Assembly (NCBI GenBank): GCA_947311845.1
Contig: CAMZMU010000013.1
Location: forward strand, 739,027-803,026
From: Poa pratensis
Taxonomy: Eukaryota; Streptophyta; Magnoliopsida; Poales; Poaceae
DNA length: 64,000 nucleotides
Reading direction: 5' to 3'
Of the stretch, positions 33,373-46,755 are shown one piece after another. The position numbers and the translations under genes were made by a program. The notes under the pieces were generated by a model. That model did not search any database. It was not told the origin of the DNA and saw only the letters and a program-made list of their open reading frames with translations. Position 1 is the stretch's first letter; each line of letters opens with the position of its first letter.

Positions 33373-36300
33373 TGTGACACCCCTCCCTGGCACATATCAC
33401 CAGAGAGGCAGTCGTCCCGTGCGCCATCCCAAGATAACTGGCCGCACGTCACAACAGTGTAACATAATGGACATCATTACACAATCAGGCACATCAGTGC
33501 TACAAATGGTTTACAAGGCCATCAAGGAATGACGAAATATCAATCCCAGCATGGCACGGTACAGAGTTTTTTAACTGGCAGCGGAAGACATATGAGAGGC
33601 TACGGCTTGGAGCGGCTCCACTCCACAGGTTCTGGCTGGGCTACTGATCCTAGCACACTCTTGCTTCAAATCCTTCCTAAGGTGGAAGATGAATCCTCGA
33701 CAAAACCTGGCCACAATCACAAGGCCCGTGAGTACATTTGTATGCACTCAGCAAGAATTCGCCACTTACTACAAACAATCCAACAATCATGCAGCACGAG
33801 GCATATACACTTGAAATAAAATCCTACACATGGCAAGAGTCTACTCTAGGTACATGTCATAAAAGTAGCATGGCATCACAAGCAAATCATGGCATAAGCA
33901 AACAACGGGGTATCACCAGTGCAGAGTCCAAGCCAGGTGGGGTTGGATCGTGCACCGGCAATCATACAAAGGACTTACCTGTGACGAGTAAACGGGTGTA
34001 CCAAGTAGGTACCAAATAATACACAACGTCACCTGTGATCACTGCTAGGCCCACTGGCCTCATCTTTCAACTCTGGGCATGCACGGTTGATGTGGGCTCT
34101 GGCCTAACTATAGGCTCCCCAACGCATCACACCGCCATCCCTAAACTTGGTTCACAATCACATCTCAAGTAACATTCCCTGCATCAACTTATTGTTCATT
34201 TAGTGAAATCAGGTCGTTCATTAATTCTTTCAAACGAGTCTTAGGTTTAGCCTCCGGACACGACGAGGACACACAGTGTGACCGACACTGAACTGTTGTT
34301 CCATATCCCAGGAACGAGGCTAGCTTGCTAGGTTGACACTCTCGAGAGGTTGCTTTACCACCTATCAGAATGCATCTCACTCAGCCGACACTTCAGGTTT
34401 GTCACGCCCAAAGTCGTACTAAGCAAGGTACACTCACATGACGGTCCACTTGCTGAGACACTCTCCTGCACCACCCTATGCGCATGGCACAACGGGCAAG
34501 TAAATCCGGCACATCCCCCGGCGCGACCGGGTATGCCTAGCTCCGGACTCCCTATCACAGTCGAACCCGTGCCTGTCGACCTCTCCCCTCGGACAGCACA
34601 ACCGAACGACTGCGCCCAATGGATGGCACAAAAGGGGCTCGACAACCTACTAGGTCACGGTCCTCCCATGAGACGACGATGGTTCTGCATTCAAAGTTCA
34701 GATTAGTGGCACCATGAACTGACCCTATCGTTGTTTGGAGGGGTGTTTCATTTAATCAAGTTTCAACACAACAAGTTCCAAAACAGAGGATTAGTCCAGC
34801 ATAATAATCACAACAACAATATCATACAACAACATAACAACCTGCATGTATCAGCATCAACATAACAGTAACAATAATAATACCCGGGTGACGGTGGCGG
34901 GAGACCCGGCCGGTGTCACACGGGGGTTAGTGATACAACAATAACAACAACAGTATAATAATTCCCCCACTTTCTTGGCTGAGGCGGGAGACCCTGCCAT
35001 TGCCCCGGAAGTGTGAGTGTCATCATAAAGAGTAACCGAAAAGCACTCATAAAAATGAGAGAGCATCCATTCCACTCGAAGGTTACCTCGACGTGGTGTC
35101 AGCAATCTCGGCAAAAGAACCGCGGAAAAGTCAGCTCCCAGCATCGCAGTCCGGATGGCATATGCCAACCATATTTGACGGTGGGACAAAAGGCAACTAA
35201 CACGAATGCCCCCAACCCCGAGGATCCTAAGCCGACATTCGTCCGCACCTCCCCTCGGCGCTGAAGAAGTGGAAAAACCAAACAAAGCCCCGCAAAGCGA
35301 GACGCACAGTTGTAATAATTTCCCCCACTTCCTCGGCTGAGGCGGGATACCCTGCCATTGCCCCGGAAATGGGAGTGTTGCACAGATAAACCATATGAGG
35401 TAATGCAATAATTTAAATACAACATGATATAAGCAACAAGGTAGTAATAATATAACAAGTTTCATACTGAACAAGAACGACACTCGGGCATGCAATAATA
35501 AACAGACAAACAACAGACAAGCAGTAATAATAATATAACAGACAAGCATAATATACTCGGCAGGCAATAAGCAAAACAACAAACAAACACTGCTGGACGG
35601 CTTATAGCAAGGGTTAGCTTGCCTTCGAAGACGGGGATCCGCTGGGCTCGGAAAGGTCGGGGTGATTCCGCAACGTAGGCGTCGACGACCGCTTTTCACG
35701 GACTCCGGAATGCACCCACACAAGGGCACCCCAAACAACTATCTTGGAACAAGATGAAACCAGTACTACTGGTTAGAGCTCGTCGAGATACAAATTTAGG
35801 AATTTGAATCGGTTAAAACGGACTTACGGTTTGAGAGATATCGCCGTTCGAAAATTGTGCAGCAGAGAAAAAGAGAAATCTTCCGCGGAAAAAAAACTGC
35901 TAAACGGGCCGCTACTGGGCCGCTGCGCGCCGCACGCGCGCGTGCTGGCGCCAGCGCGGGGCAGGCCGCTGGGGTCGTCTGGGCTGGGCCGAAATCCACT
36001 GCTGGTCTGCTGCTTTTACTGGAAAAAAAAAACAGAGGGAGCTGGGCTGGGCTGCTTCAAGGATGAGCCCACTGGGCTGAAAAACGGTTCGTAACGGAGG
36101 GAACGGATCGATCGACGACGAACGGATCGGCGACGGGTTCGTCCCCTTCCCCGTGCAGCGAGCACGGCGGCTCGGACGGTGACCTCCGCCGGCGTCTGGG
36201 AGGCCGAGGCGCCGGGAGGTGGCGGGGACGGAGCGGCGGCGGTGGAGAGCCGCGGCCAGGGGAGCTGGGGCGGCGGGGTCGGCTCCCGCGCGTCGCCCGC

Positions 36301-37998
36301 GAGCCCGACACGCTCGGCCGCGCGGAACGGGTGGCTCGGAGCTCGCCGTTACGACGGCTCGGAGGGCCAGGGCGCCGGGAAGCGGCGGGGATGGACTCGC
36401 CGCGGTCCACCGCGCTGGGAGGAGTTCGGCGGCAGGGGAGGACCACGGGACGGCGTCGGCGTGGGCTCGGCCGTGCGCGGCCGTGGCGGAGGCGAGCACG
36501 GACGGCTCCTCCGTCGTGCTGCCCGGCCGGCTCGGGGACGGCAGAGGGTGGCCTTGGGGTAGGGAAAGGGCTAGGGGAGGCTCAGGCGGAAGGAGGGGTC
36601 GGGGACGCGAGCTGGTGGTGTGGTCCGGCCATGGTGGCCATCGAGCAAGAGCTCGAACCCTTCTCTGGTTCTTGCACCAGATGAGAGGGCAGGGGAGAGT
36701 GCAGTGCATTGAGAGAGAGGTCCAGAGGGAGAGGAGATGGGGTGAAATGACCGCTGTTTGCTCGTGCTGCTGCTTATATAGGCAGCGGGAGATGGGGTGA
36801 CCCGGGTGGAGCTAACTATGGTCACCGACAACCACGGTCACGAGTGGATAAGAACGGGTGGGGGTGAGCTGAGCTGGTTGTGCAGTGGAGCACGCGTGTG
36901 CACTGCTGCTGGAGGATCACTGCTGGGGTTTAGGGCTAAACGGGTTTTAGGTCACGCCTAAACGGCGTTTAGGGTGCGACACGGACGGCACCGTCGTGTT
37001 CCCGGTGACTCGGGGGTCCAAACGCGATGAGGTTTTCACCGTTGCACGCAAAACTCAAAACCCTACGACTTTGGTGACTAGAGTTTTCGCGAATTCGAAA
37101 CTTCGCGCGACTAGAACTTTTGAAAAACAGTACTGGTCCAAATTCGAAATTGCTCGTTGAGGAGGCAAATGATTTTTGGTTTGGTTGAGACTTTGCCCAG
37201 AGGTGTGGGCTCTCCTAGTCTCCTAGTACTGGCATCTGGGTGTTCTCCTCTCTCTACAAAAATCATTTGGCTTGGTTTCGAAAACATTTGAATTTCGGGC
37301 AGAAACTTGGACAGAGGAAAAGTCCAATATTTTCCTAACAAGGTGTCCAATATTTTTGCAAAAATGGGTTACACGCTGTCTAGGGATCATCCCCTAATTT
37401 TGGTAGAATTTTTGAAGACATAAAGAATAGGGTTCCTTTGGAAATTGCAAAAAGGCCGGAAAAGAGCATTACAAAGGAAGTATCTCCAATATTGCTCAAA
37501 TGGGTTTGGCTCTAAGAGATGAAGTGTAGGGAATGTAAAAATATCCATCCCCTGAATTTATCGGAATTTATGGAGATGTATAGCTTGTCTCAAACATTTC
37601 TGGATCAGGAATGGCATTTCGGAAAATAACGTCCAACTTGGAAATATTGCATCGGAGTATGCAATATTTTTGCATGGATTGTCTTTATATGGATATGGGA
37701 GTACTCTGGTATTTTTGGTCGAATTTATCTAGCTGTGGGAATGGGCTTCCCTTTTGTAAGGGGAGAAAGGGTTTAAACGGTTTAATAATTAGGGATAGGG
37801 TTTTCGAGAGAAAACCTAAGCAACAAAATTATCACCGACATTGGAGTGGTTCGTGGATCATTGGGAAATTTTGATAGAGCAATTCCCAGGTCAAATCATC
37901 CGGAAAGATTTGAAGAAATATTTAGGATAAGAAGAAAAAGTTTTTCAGGTGTCGGAAAACACCGCTAAAAATTAGGTTCCAAATTTTGGGGTGTTACA
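33373..37998 (-). repeat. 3' LTR of the LARD-like element
   Basis: This LTR is 4626 bp. It holds a GC-rich core at 35870-36720 (all frames open, composition-driven) with CG-rich leader-like sequence, and AT-rich flanks. The long frame at 34857-35738 on the minus strand is low-complexity and occurs identically in both LTRs; I do not regard it as a gene. TATATAGGCAGC at about 36774-36785 reads GCTGCCTATATA on the minus strand, where it is a plausible TATA box upstream of the GC-rich leader. Confidence 0.93.
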
Positions 37999-39128
37999 GA
38001 CCTTCCCCCCTTAAAAAGAATCTCGTCCCGAGATTCGGGGAGTTATACAAGATAAATCTTGAACGATCCATAATACCCAAAAAAAAACTTTTTCTACAAA
38101 ATTCTATGGTTTGTCCTACGAAAGGATCGCCACTCAACAAGGTTTTATTAAAATCCGACATTTTTAAAAGTATGGTATTTCTACCACACTCAACGCATCT
38201 AAGAGATGACATGGCGGGGCTCACTCAATTAATCAACATAGGGTCTACTAGCAGGTTTATAAAAATTAAATCTAAGGTTTTGCGCAAGCAGACATAAACA
38301 TGGCAAGATCAAACAAGATCTACAACCAAATTATCAATCAACAACGAAAGATTTAACTTGGCCAAATAATTGACTCAAGTTTGGGAACACAACGGTTTAC
38401 GGTTTTATTTTAGAAAAGTTGTATACTCATTTTCATGCGTACACAGGTTTTGGAAAATAACAAGGTTTCTTTTAAAAGAAAATATCTGTGCCACCGATAA
38501 TTGGCTCACAGACACCGTGGGATAAGGCTATTCCGAAAAACATTTGTGGTGGTATGGCATAATCAATTCAACCATACCGAATAAGCCAGCACAATCAAAC
38601 AATCATTAAAATAACATAGAAAAAATTTCTCCACTTGTATGCGACACACAAAACATCCAAGTGATGAACCATGTATAGCAACAAGCAGGTGATTTTTCCA
38701 ACCTACACACAAGTCAGCAACAAGCGAGCGTGGTACCGTGGAGTACGGTATGAAATACTCCCACTTAATGGCTAACTTGTGCAACACACGCAAAAATACT
38801 TTTCTTACTCGAAATAGTCCCAATCAAAGTTTGTATTCATTTTACAGGCGGGTATAGGTGTCTGGGTTCACGTATACCACTTCTGTTTTTATGTGATCTG
38901 TCATTTCTTTAAAACTTTTCAATTCAAGAAAAGGACATGATATTCCGTCACATGTTAACCAAGTGGTTAACAAGGGAATCAGAACACCAAGTTTTATTAC
39001 GGCTGATTCGACATCAACCAGAAAACAGACAAGAACTTGCATTACAAGCCAACACAAGAAAAACAAACAACCTCGCTGATTCTCACCTACCACATACAAG
39101 CGCCGCTCAGGGTAACTAAACATGGGTT
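37999..39128. other. Interior of LARD-like element, 3' half, non-coding
   Basis: This stretch begins with the polypurine tract (37999-38014) and a perfect hairpin GAATCTCG-TCC-CGAGATTC at 38018-38036. The rest is AT-rich without protein-like frames. Confidence 0.6.
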
Positions 39129-39893
39129 CTAATCCGCTTGGCGTCCTCTGGTAGTCGGCGGAGCGCGGCCGAGACGAAGAGTGGTGTCCACATCTCCATC
39201 CCCCGCGGGGTGGGGAATTGCAGGCACGCCTTCGAGGATTATACCTCCTGCTTGGAGGTACTGCTGGACTGGGGCTAGTGCTCGTGTCCCAGAGGCATCA
39301 AGACTGGATCCCGGCAAATCACCTGGGAACGGGAAGTCCTGTACTCTGAGCTGGCTCAAGGTTGAGGTTGGGTAGGTTCCTTGCTCCACACAGTTGCAGG
39401 CGGGTACGACCAAGGTTGCGTCTTGTGGTGAAGAGTTCATCCCTTAGGGATTGGCAGAACTTTGTCATTGCCGCTCCGTAGTCGACCAGCGTGATTACGG
39501 CAGGGTCGACTTCCCCTCTAGTGGGAGTTTGGATAGCCTCCACACCATCACGGGGTCTGGCTAGGAGAAGGTGGAAAGCTCGACTTTCCGCCATTGCCGG
39601 TTCCGAGTACCGCAGGCGGACGAGACCTTCCCAGGCTGCTACCTGGATGGCTTGAGGAAGGTGGGCATGCTCCTTCCTTGGATCACGTAAGACTGACTTG
39701 TGCCTAACGGGCACGAGCCGATATGTACGTCTGCTCGAAATTCACTCCCGGCAGGCGAGAGTGAGTTCTCGAACACCACATACCGGGGGCGAGCAGGCCT
39801 GCCAAGAAGATCGCAGACGACCTCCAAAAGCATCAGTGGAAATCCGCCGTGACCTTCTGCAGTGGTTTCCAGGATGACCCTGGGGTTCGCCAT
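39129..39893 (-). pseudogene. Unknown ORF of the LARD-like element, frameshifted
   Basis: On the minus strand, starting at ATG 39893, three overlapping frames link into one protein of about 250 residues. The first begins MANPRVILETTAEGHGGFP, MLLEVVCDLLGRPARPRYVV. The second, after a shift near 39700, has HLPQAIQVAAWEGLVRLRY and LVDYGAAMTKFCQSLRDEL. The third, after a shift near 39400, is SPQDATLVVP and a Pro-rich tail. The first part resembles short plant proteins of unknown function found in such elements. No gag, protease or polymerase motif is present. Two indels make it inactive in this copy unless they are sequencing errors. Confidence 0.6.
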
Positions 39894-40245
39894 CGGATTA
39901 TTTTGGCTCTGGGGTTAGGATGAGATAAGAACGCGGGATTCCTTCGCGGGATCCTGCTTCAAGAGAGCTGGGTTGCCAAGGTAGCAGGCGAGGGTGGGAA
40001 TAAACGGCAGCTAGGACTGGGTCTCATATATGCTGGGTTGTGTCGGCTCCTTCTCTTGGAAGAAACCGGCGAGCCTCTCTCAGGGAATGGGACACGTCCT
40101 ACTGCACCTTACTGTGGACCGACACCAGCCATGCCAGTTAGGCGGAGATGGGTTAAATCCATCGGGCTCACTGTCGGGCAAAAGTAAGGCTGGGTTTTCC
40201 ATGCTAGGGTAGTCTACAGCCAGCCTGGCGCTCTGATACCACCTC
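39894..40245 (-). other. 5' leader and primer-binding site of the LARD-like element
   Basis: TGGTATCAGAGC on the minus strand (40241-40230) matches the initiator-tRNA-Met primer-binding site, four bases from the LTR. A 300-nt leader follows up to the ATG at 39893. No other feature was seen. Confidence 0.8.
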
Positions 40246-43200
40246 TGTGACACCCCTCCCTGGCACATATCACCAGAGAGGCAGTCGTCCCGTGCGCCAT
40301 CCCAAGATAACTGGCCGCACGTCACAACAGTGTAACATAATGGACATCATTACACAATCAGGCACATCAGTGCTACAAATGGTTTACAAGGCCATCAAGG
40401 AATGACGAAATATCAATCCCAGCATGGCACGGTACAGAGTTTTTTAACTGGCAGCGGAAGACATATGAGAGGCTACGGCTTGGAGCGGCTCCACTCCACA
40501 GGTTCTGGCTGGGCTACTGATCCTAGCACACTCTTGCTTCAAATCCTTCCTAAGGTGGAAGATGAATCCTCGACAAAACCTGGCCACAATCACAAGGCCC
40601 GTGAGTACATTTGTATGCACTCAGCAAGAATTCGCCACTTACTACAAACAATCCAACAATCATGCAGCACGAGGCATATACACTTGAAATAAAATCCTAC
40701 ACATGGCAAGAGTCTACTCTAGGTACATGTCATAAAAGTAGCATGGCATCACAAGCAAATCATGGCATAAGCAAACAACGGGGTATCACCAGTGCAGAGT
40801 CCAAGCCAGGTGGGGTTGGATCGTGCACCGGCAATCATACAAAGGACTTACCTGTGACGAGTAAACGGGTGTACCAAGTAGGTACCAAATAATACACAAC
40901 GTCACCTGTGATCACTGCTAGGCCCACTGGCCTCATCTTTCAACTCTGGGCATGCACGGTTGATGTGGGCTCTGGCCTAACTATAGGCTCCCCAACGCAT
41001 CACACCGCCATCCCTAAACTTGGTTCACAATCACATCTCAAGTAACATTCCCTGCATCAACTTATTGTTCATTTAGTGAAATCAGGTCGTTCATTAATTC
41101 TTTCAAACGAGTCTTAGGTTTAGCCTCCGGACACGACGAGGACACACAGTGTGACCGACACTGAACTGTTGTTCCATATCCCAGGAACGAGGCTAGCTTG
41201 CTAGGTTGACACTCTCGAGAGGTTGCTTTACCACCTATCAGAATGCATCTCACTCAGCCGACACTTCAGGTTTGTCACGCCCAAAGTCGTACTAAGCAAG
41301 GTACACTCACATGACGGTCCACTTGCTGAGACACTCTCCTGCACCACCCTATGCGCATGGCACAACGGGCAAGTAAATCCGGCACATCCCCCGGCGCGAC
41401 CGGGTATGCCTAGCTCCGGACTCCCTATCACAGTCGAACCCGTGCCTGTCGACCTCTCCCCTCGGACAGCACAACCGAACGACTGCGCCCAATGGATGGC
41501 ACAAAAGGGGCTCGACAACCTACTAGGTCACGGTCCTCCCATGAGACGACGATGGTTCTGCATTCAAAGTTCAGATTAGTGGCACCATGAACTGACCCTA
41601 TCGTTGTTTGGAGGGGTGTTTCATTTAATCAAGTTTCAACACAACAAGTTCCAAAACAGAGGATTAGTCCAGCATAATAATCACAACAACAATATCATAC
41701 AACAACATAACAACCTGCATGTATCAGCATCAACATAACAGTAACAATAATAATACCCGGGTGACGGTGGCGGGAGACCCGGCCGGTGTCACACGGGGGT
41801 TAGTGATACAACAATAACAACAACAGTATAATAATTCCCCCACTTTCTTGGCTGAGGCGGGAGACCCTGCCATTGCCCCGGAAGTGTGAGTGTCATCATA
41901 AAGAGTAACCGAAAAGCACTCATAAAAATGAGAGAGCATCCATTCCACTCGAAGGTTACCTCGACGTGGTGTCAGCAATCTCGGCAAAAGAACCGCGGAA
42001 AAGTCAGCTCCCAGCATCGCAGTCCGGATGGCATATGCCAACCATATTTGACGGTGGGACAAAAGGCAACTAACACGAATGCCCCCAACCCCGAGGATCC
42101 TAAGCCGACATTCGTCCGCACCTCCCCTCGGCGCTGAAGAAGTGGAAAAACCAAACAAAGCCCCGCAAAGCGAGACGCACAGTTGTAATAATTTCCCCCA
42201 CTTCCTCGGCTGAGGCGGGATACCCTGCCATTGCCCCGGAAATGGGAGTGTTGCACAGATAAACCATATGAGGTAATGCAATAATTTAAATACAACATGA
42301 TATAAGCAACAAGGTAGTAATAATATAACAAGTTTCATACTGAACAAGAACGACACTCGGGCATGCAATAATAAACAGACAAACAACAGACAAGCAGTAA
42401 TAATAATATAACAGACAAGCATAATATACTCGGCAGGCAATAAGCAAAACAACAAACAAACACTGCTGGACGGCTTATAGCAAGGGTTAGCTTGCCTTCG
42501 AAGACGGGGATCCGCTGGGCTCGGAAAGGTCGGGGTGATTCCGCAACGTAGGCGTCGACGACCGCTTTTCACGGACTCCGGAATGCACCCACACAAGGGC
42601 ACCCCAAACAACTATCTTGGAACAAGATGAAACCAGTACTACTGGTTAGAGCTCGTCGAGATACAAATTTAGGAATTTGAATCGGTTAAAACGGACTTAC
42701 GGTTTGAGAGATATCGCCGTTCGAAAATTGTGCAGCAGAGAAAAAGAGAAATCTTCCGCGGAAAAAAAACTGCTAAACGGGCCGCTACTGGGCCGCTGCG
42801 CGCCGCACGCGCGCGTGCTGGCGCCAGCGCGGGGCAGGCCGCTGGGGTCGTCTGGGCTGGGCCGAAATCCACTGCTGGTCTGCTGCTTTTACTGGAAAAA
42901 AAAACAGAGGGAGCTGGGCTGGGCTGGGCTGGGCTGCTTCAAGGATGAGCCCACTGGGCTGAAAAACGGTTCGTAACGGAGGGAACGGATCGATCGACGA
43001 CGAACGGATCGGCGACGGGTTCGTCCCCTTCCCCGTGCAGCGAGCACGGCGGCTCGGACGGTGACCTCCGCCGGCGTCTGGGAGGCCGAGGCGCCGGGAG
43101 GTGGCGGGGACGGAGCGGCGGCGGTGGAGAGCCGCGGCCAGGGAGAGCTGGGGCGGCGGGGTCGGCTCCCGCGCGTCGCCCGCGAGCCCGACACGCTCGG

Positions 43201-44881
43201 CCGCGCGGAACGGGTGGCTCGGAGCTCGCCGTTACGACGGCTCGGAGGGCCAGGGCGCCGGGAAGCGGCGGGGATGGACTCGCCGCGGTCCACCGCGCTG
43301 GGAGGAGTTCGGCGGCAGGGGGAGGACCACGGGACGGCGTCGGCGTGGGCTCGGCCGTGCGCGGCCGTGGCGGAGGCGAGCACGGACGGCTCCTCCGTCG
43401 TGCTGCCCGGCCGGCTCGGGGACGGCAGAGGGTGGCCTTGGGGTAGGGAAAGGGCTAGGGGAGGCTCAGGCGGAAGGAGGGGTCGGGGACGCGAGCTGGT
43501 GGTGTGGTCCGGCCATGGTGGCCATCGAGCAAGAGCTCGAACCCTTCTCTGGTTCTTGCACCAGATGAGAGGGCAGGGGAGAGTGCAGTGCATTGAGAGA
43601 GAGGTCCAGAGGGAGAGGAGATGGGTGAAATGACCGCTGTTTGCTCGTGCTGCTGCTTATATAGGCAGCGGGAGATGGGGTGACCCGGGTGGAGCTAACT
43701 ATGGTCACCGACAACCACGGTCACGAGTGGATAAGAACGGGTGGGGGTGAGCTGAGCTGGTTGTGCAGTGGAGCACGCGTGTGCACTGCTGCTGGAGGAT
43801 CACTGCTGGGGTTTAGGGCTAAACGGGTTTTAGGTCACGCCTAAACGGCGTTTAGGGTGCGACACGGACGGCACCGTCGTGTTCCCGGTGACTCGGGGGT
43901 CCAAACGCGATGAGGTTTTCACCGTTGCACGCAAAACTCAAAACCCTACGACTTTGGTGACTAGAGTTTTCGCGAATTCGAAACTTCGCGCGACTAGAAC
44001 TTTTGAAAAACAGTACTGGTCCAAATTCGAAATTGCTCGTTGAGGAGGCAAATGATTTTTGGTTTGGTTGAGACTTTGCCCAGAGGTGTGGGCTCTCCTA
44101 GTCTCCTAGTACTGGCATCTGGGTGTTCTCCTCTCTCTACAAAAATCATTTGGCTTGGTTTCGAAAACATTTGAATTTCGGGCAGAAACTTGGACAGAGG
44201 AAAAGTCCAATATTTTCCTAACAAGGTGTCCAATATTTTTGCAAAAATGGGTTACACGCTGTCTAGGGATCATCCCCTAATTTTGGTAGAATTTTTGAAG
44301 ACATAAAGAATAGGGTTCCTTTGGAAATTGCAAAAAGGCCGGAAAAGAGCATTACAAAGGAAGTATCTCCAATATTGCTCAAATGGGTTTGGCTCTAAGA
44401 GATGAAGTGTAGGGAATGTAAAAATATCCATCCCCTGAATTTATCGGAATTTATGGAGATGTATAGCTTGTCTCAAACATTTCTGGATCAGGAATGGCAT
44501 TTCGGAAAATAACGTCCAACTTGGAAATATTGCATCGGAGTATGCAATATTTTTGCATGGATTGTCTTTATATGGATATGGGAGTACTCTGGTATTTTTG
44601 GTCGAATTTATCTAGCTGTGGGAATGGGCTTCCCTTTTGTAAGGGGAGAAAGGGTTTAAACGGTTTAATAATTAGGGATAGGGTTTTCGAGAGAAAACCT
44701 AAGCAACAAAATTATCACCGACATTGGAGTGGTTCGTGGATCATTGGGAAATTTTGATAGAGCAATTCCCAGGTCAAATCATCCGGAAAGATTTGAAGAA
44801 ATATTTAGGATAAGAAGAAAAAGTTTTTCAGGTGTCGGAAAACACCGCTAAAAATTAGGTTCCAAATTTTGGGGTGTTACA
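40246..44881 (-). repeat. 5' LTR of the LARD-like element
   Basis: This LTR is 4636 bp and almost identical to 33373-37998. Observed differences: a longer GGGCT repeat near 42915, A-run length near 42897, and single-base length changes in G runs near 43142, 43318 and 43623. It is followed by the TAGCC duplication and by resumed copia integrase sequence. Confidence 0.95.
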
Positions 44882-44886
44882 TAGCC

Positions 44887-45547
44887 GCATCCATAAGAGT
44901 CCGGTTCTTCCTCTCCGCACACCATTTTGTTGAGGGGTGTATGGAGTGGAATATTGATGAGCAATGCCCTCTTCACTAAGAAACCCCTCCACGGTATAGT
45001 TCTTGAATTCGGACCCATTGTCACTTCGAATTGTCATGATCTTCTCTTGATATTGGCGTTGAGACATGTTGATGAAGTCAATGACTCTTTGTTGAGTCTC
45101 ACTCTTTTTCTTGAAGAAATAGACCCATGTGTATCTTGAATAGTCATCAACAATCACCAAGCAATACTTCTTCCCACCAAGACTATCATAAGATAATGGA
45201 CCAAATAGGTCCAAATGAATGAGCTCAAGAATCTTGTCGGTGGTAATCTTCGTCTTTGATGGATGGGCTTCTCCATGTTGCTTTCCTAGAACGCATGATC
45301 TACACACACGATCTTTGGAAAACTTAATATCGGTTAGTCCAAGAATGTGATCACCACTTTGAAGATCATGGAGTGTTCTCATATTGGTGTGGGCTAGTCG
45401 GCGATGCCAAAGCCAACCCACATCAACTTTAGCCATTAGACAAGTCGCGGCCGACATGCTCTCTTTCGAGAAATCAAGCACATACATGCCGTACTCGACA
45501 TGTCCAACAAAGACTACTTTAAGAGATCCCTTCACGGTGATGATCAC
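44887..45547 (-). pseudogene. Copia integrase, N-terminal and core portion (right of the nested element)
   Basis: On the minus strand the frame carries the HHCC zinc-binding module (WHRRLAHTNMRTLHDLQSG, then CRSCVLGKQH). The catalytic core follows with LIHLDLFGPLSYDSLGGKK, DDYSRYTWVYFF, TIRSDNGSEF and GIAHQYSTPYTPQQNGV. It stops at the nested element's target duplication, and its continuation is at 33372. Integrase would insert the cDNA copy into chromosomes. Apart from the insertion and decayed ERKNRT-type sequence (RRGRTGL), the core residues are present. Confidence 0.92.
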
Positions 45548-45828
45548 ACTCTCGTCATCAAAGTAACACCCATAACCACTTTTAGTAAGTTGATAGACGG
45601 AGAGTAAGTTGTAACCAAGGGACTCAACGACAAGTACATTCTTGATAGAGACTCTCTAGCAACAACGACCTTGCCTCGTCCCAATACCTTAAGCTCGCGG
45701 TTGTCACCAATTTTGACTCGTGAATATTGAGGTAGAGGAGGTTCAATATCATCCACCAAGTCAATGCGTCCGGTCATGTGTTGGGATGCGCCACTATCCA
45801 CCGTCCATCGACCCGCACCGGACGCCAC
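45544..45828 (-). pseudogene. Copia protease domain
   Basis: The minus-strand frame shows WTVDSGASQHMTG, the aspartic protease active site of copia elements, followed by YSRVKIGDNRELKVLGRGKV. A frameshift at about 45650 separates it from the pre-integrase segment. It would cut the gag-pol precursor. Confidence 0.88.
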
Positions 45829-45983
45829 ACCCTACAAGGAATCAAGTCTTTGATTTAGGTACCCATTTTTCGATGGGTCCTTTCTTGTTAGTCACAAGGG
45901 TCTTTGGAACCCAAATAGCCCAATGATAATCATCACCATAAGAAGTGCCAACATATTTAGCATAAACATGACCATCTTAGATT

Positions 45984-46755
45984 TCATAAGAACATAAGAT
46001 GGGTTATATTTGCCGGCAAAGTCATTATGGGTAGGAAGGTCCCTTGTGACCTCACCACCCACAATGGTGTTGGTTCCTTCTCTTTAGCCAACTCCCCCTC
46101 CTTCACAAAGATAATAGCTTTTGAAGAGGGAGAAGGCTTCTTCTTCTTTGACTTGGTAGAGAAACCAAGTCCTTCTTTTCCAATTTGATCCTTTTGATTG
46201 CTCAAAAGGTCATTGAGGTTCTTTTCTCCTTGGGCACAAGCCATAATGCCCTTCTCAAGTTGAGATTTCAACTTAGCATTCTCTTCAACAAGGTTAGCAT
46301 GCTCACAACAAATAATAGATTTAGCAACAATTTCATTTGATGTGGATGCAATAACTTCTTTCACTTGTTGACCTAGGAATTGATCATGAGACTTCTCAAG
46401 TTTGGCAAAAGACTCTTTGAGGGTTTTGAGTTCCTCATCAAGTCTCTTGTTTTCCTTCTCAAGTCTAGCATGTCAATGCCTAGCTCAAGCTTCTCATTCT
46501 TATAGACTTTAGAAGTAGCAAGAGCATGTTCATGATCCTTTTTAACTCTAGACATGTCAATAGCATAGGATTCCTCTAATTAGATAGGGCCTCCTCAAGA
46601 CCTTCTACGAGTTTGCTCCTTTTCAAGAGCGATAGAGAAATCCGCTATCTCATTAGCATAGTCAACCTCACGGTTTGCCATGCCCGAAATGATCTCCTCC
46701 TTTTGATCTACAAGAGAGTTAGTTTCCTCAAGTTGCTCCAAAGAGCATCAACATT
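45984..46755 (-). pseudogene. Copia gag-pol spacer, coiled coil, degraded
   Basis: Two short minus-strand frames remain: one at 46555-46373 (RVKKDHEHALATSKVYKNEKLELG) and one at 46364-45984 (CCEHANLVEENAKLKSQLEKG, then KSKKKKPSPSSK). They look like helical, coiled-coil spacer between the zinc knuckle and protease. Several stops and shifts interrupt it. Confidence 0.65.

Larger units (their letters stand above)
33373..44881 (-). mobile_element. LARD-like LTR element: 4.6-kb LTRs, 2.25-kb interior
   Basis: LTRs at 33373-37998 and 40246-44881 (4626 and 4636 bp) start TGTGACACCCCTCCC and end GGGGTGTTACA. The target duplication TAGCC is perfect (33368-33372, 44882-44886). The LTRs differ only in homopolymer and GGGCT-repeat lengths where I compared them, so the insertion is recent. 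Orientation is minus: PBS TGGTATCAGAGC at 40241-40230 and a polypurine tract AAGGGGGGAAGG next to 37998. The 2.25-kb interior has one frameshifted ORF of unknown function and no pol. Large LTRs with a pol-less interior are the hallmark of LARDs; the family was not determined. Confidence 0.95.

Noticed and set aside
34857..35738. A 293-codon minus-strand frame (repeated at 41730-42611) with several Leu/Cys-rich stretches.
   Set aside because: It is part of the LARD-like LTR, occurs identically in both LTRs and is rich in runs such as LLLLLLC produced by AAC/AAT repeats on the other strand. No family pattern was seen.
36219..36800. GC-rich frames of 130-265 codons on both strands (also 43061-43633).
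   Set aside because: Several overlapping frames are open on both strands, as expected from GC content. There is no conserved motif, and the region is an LTR leader.
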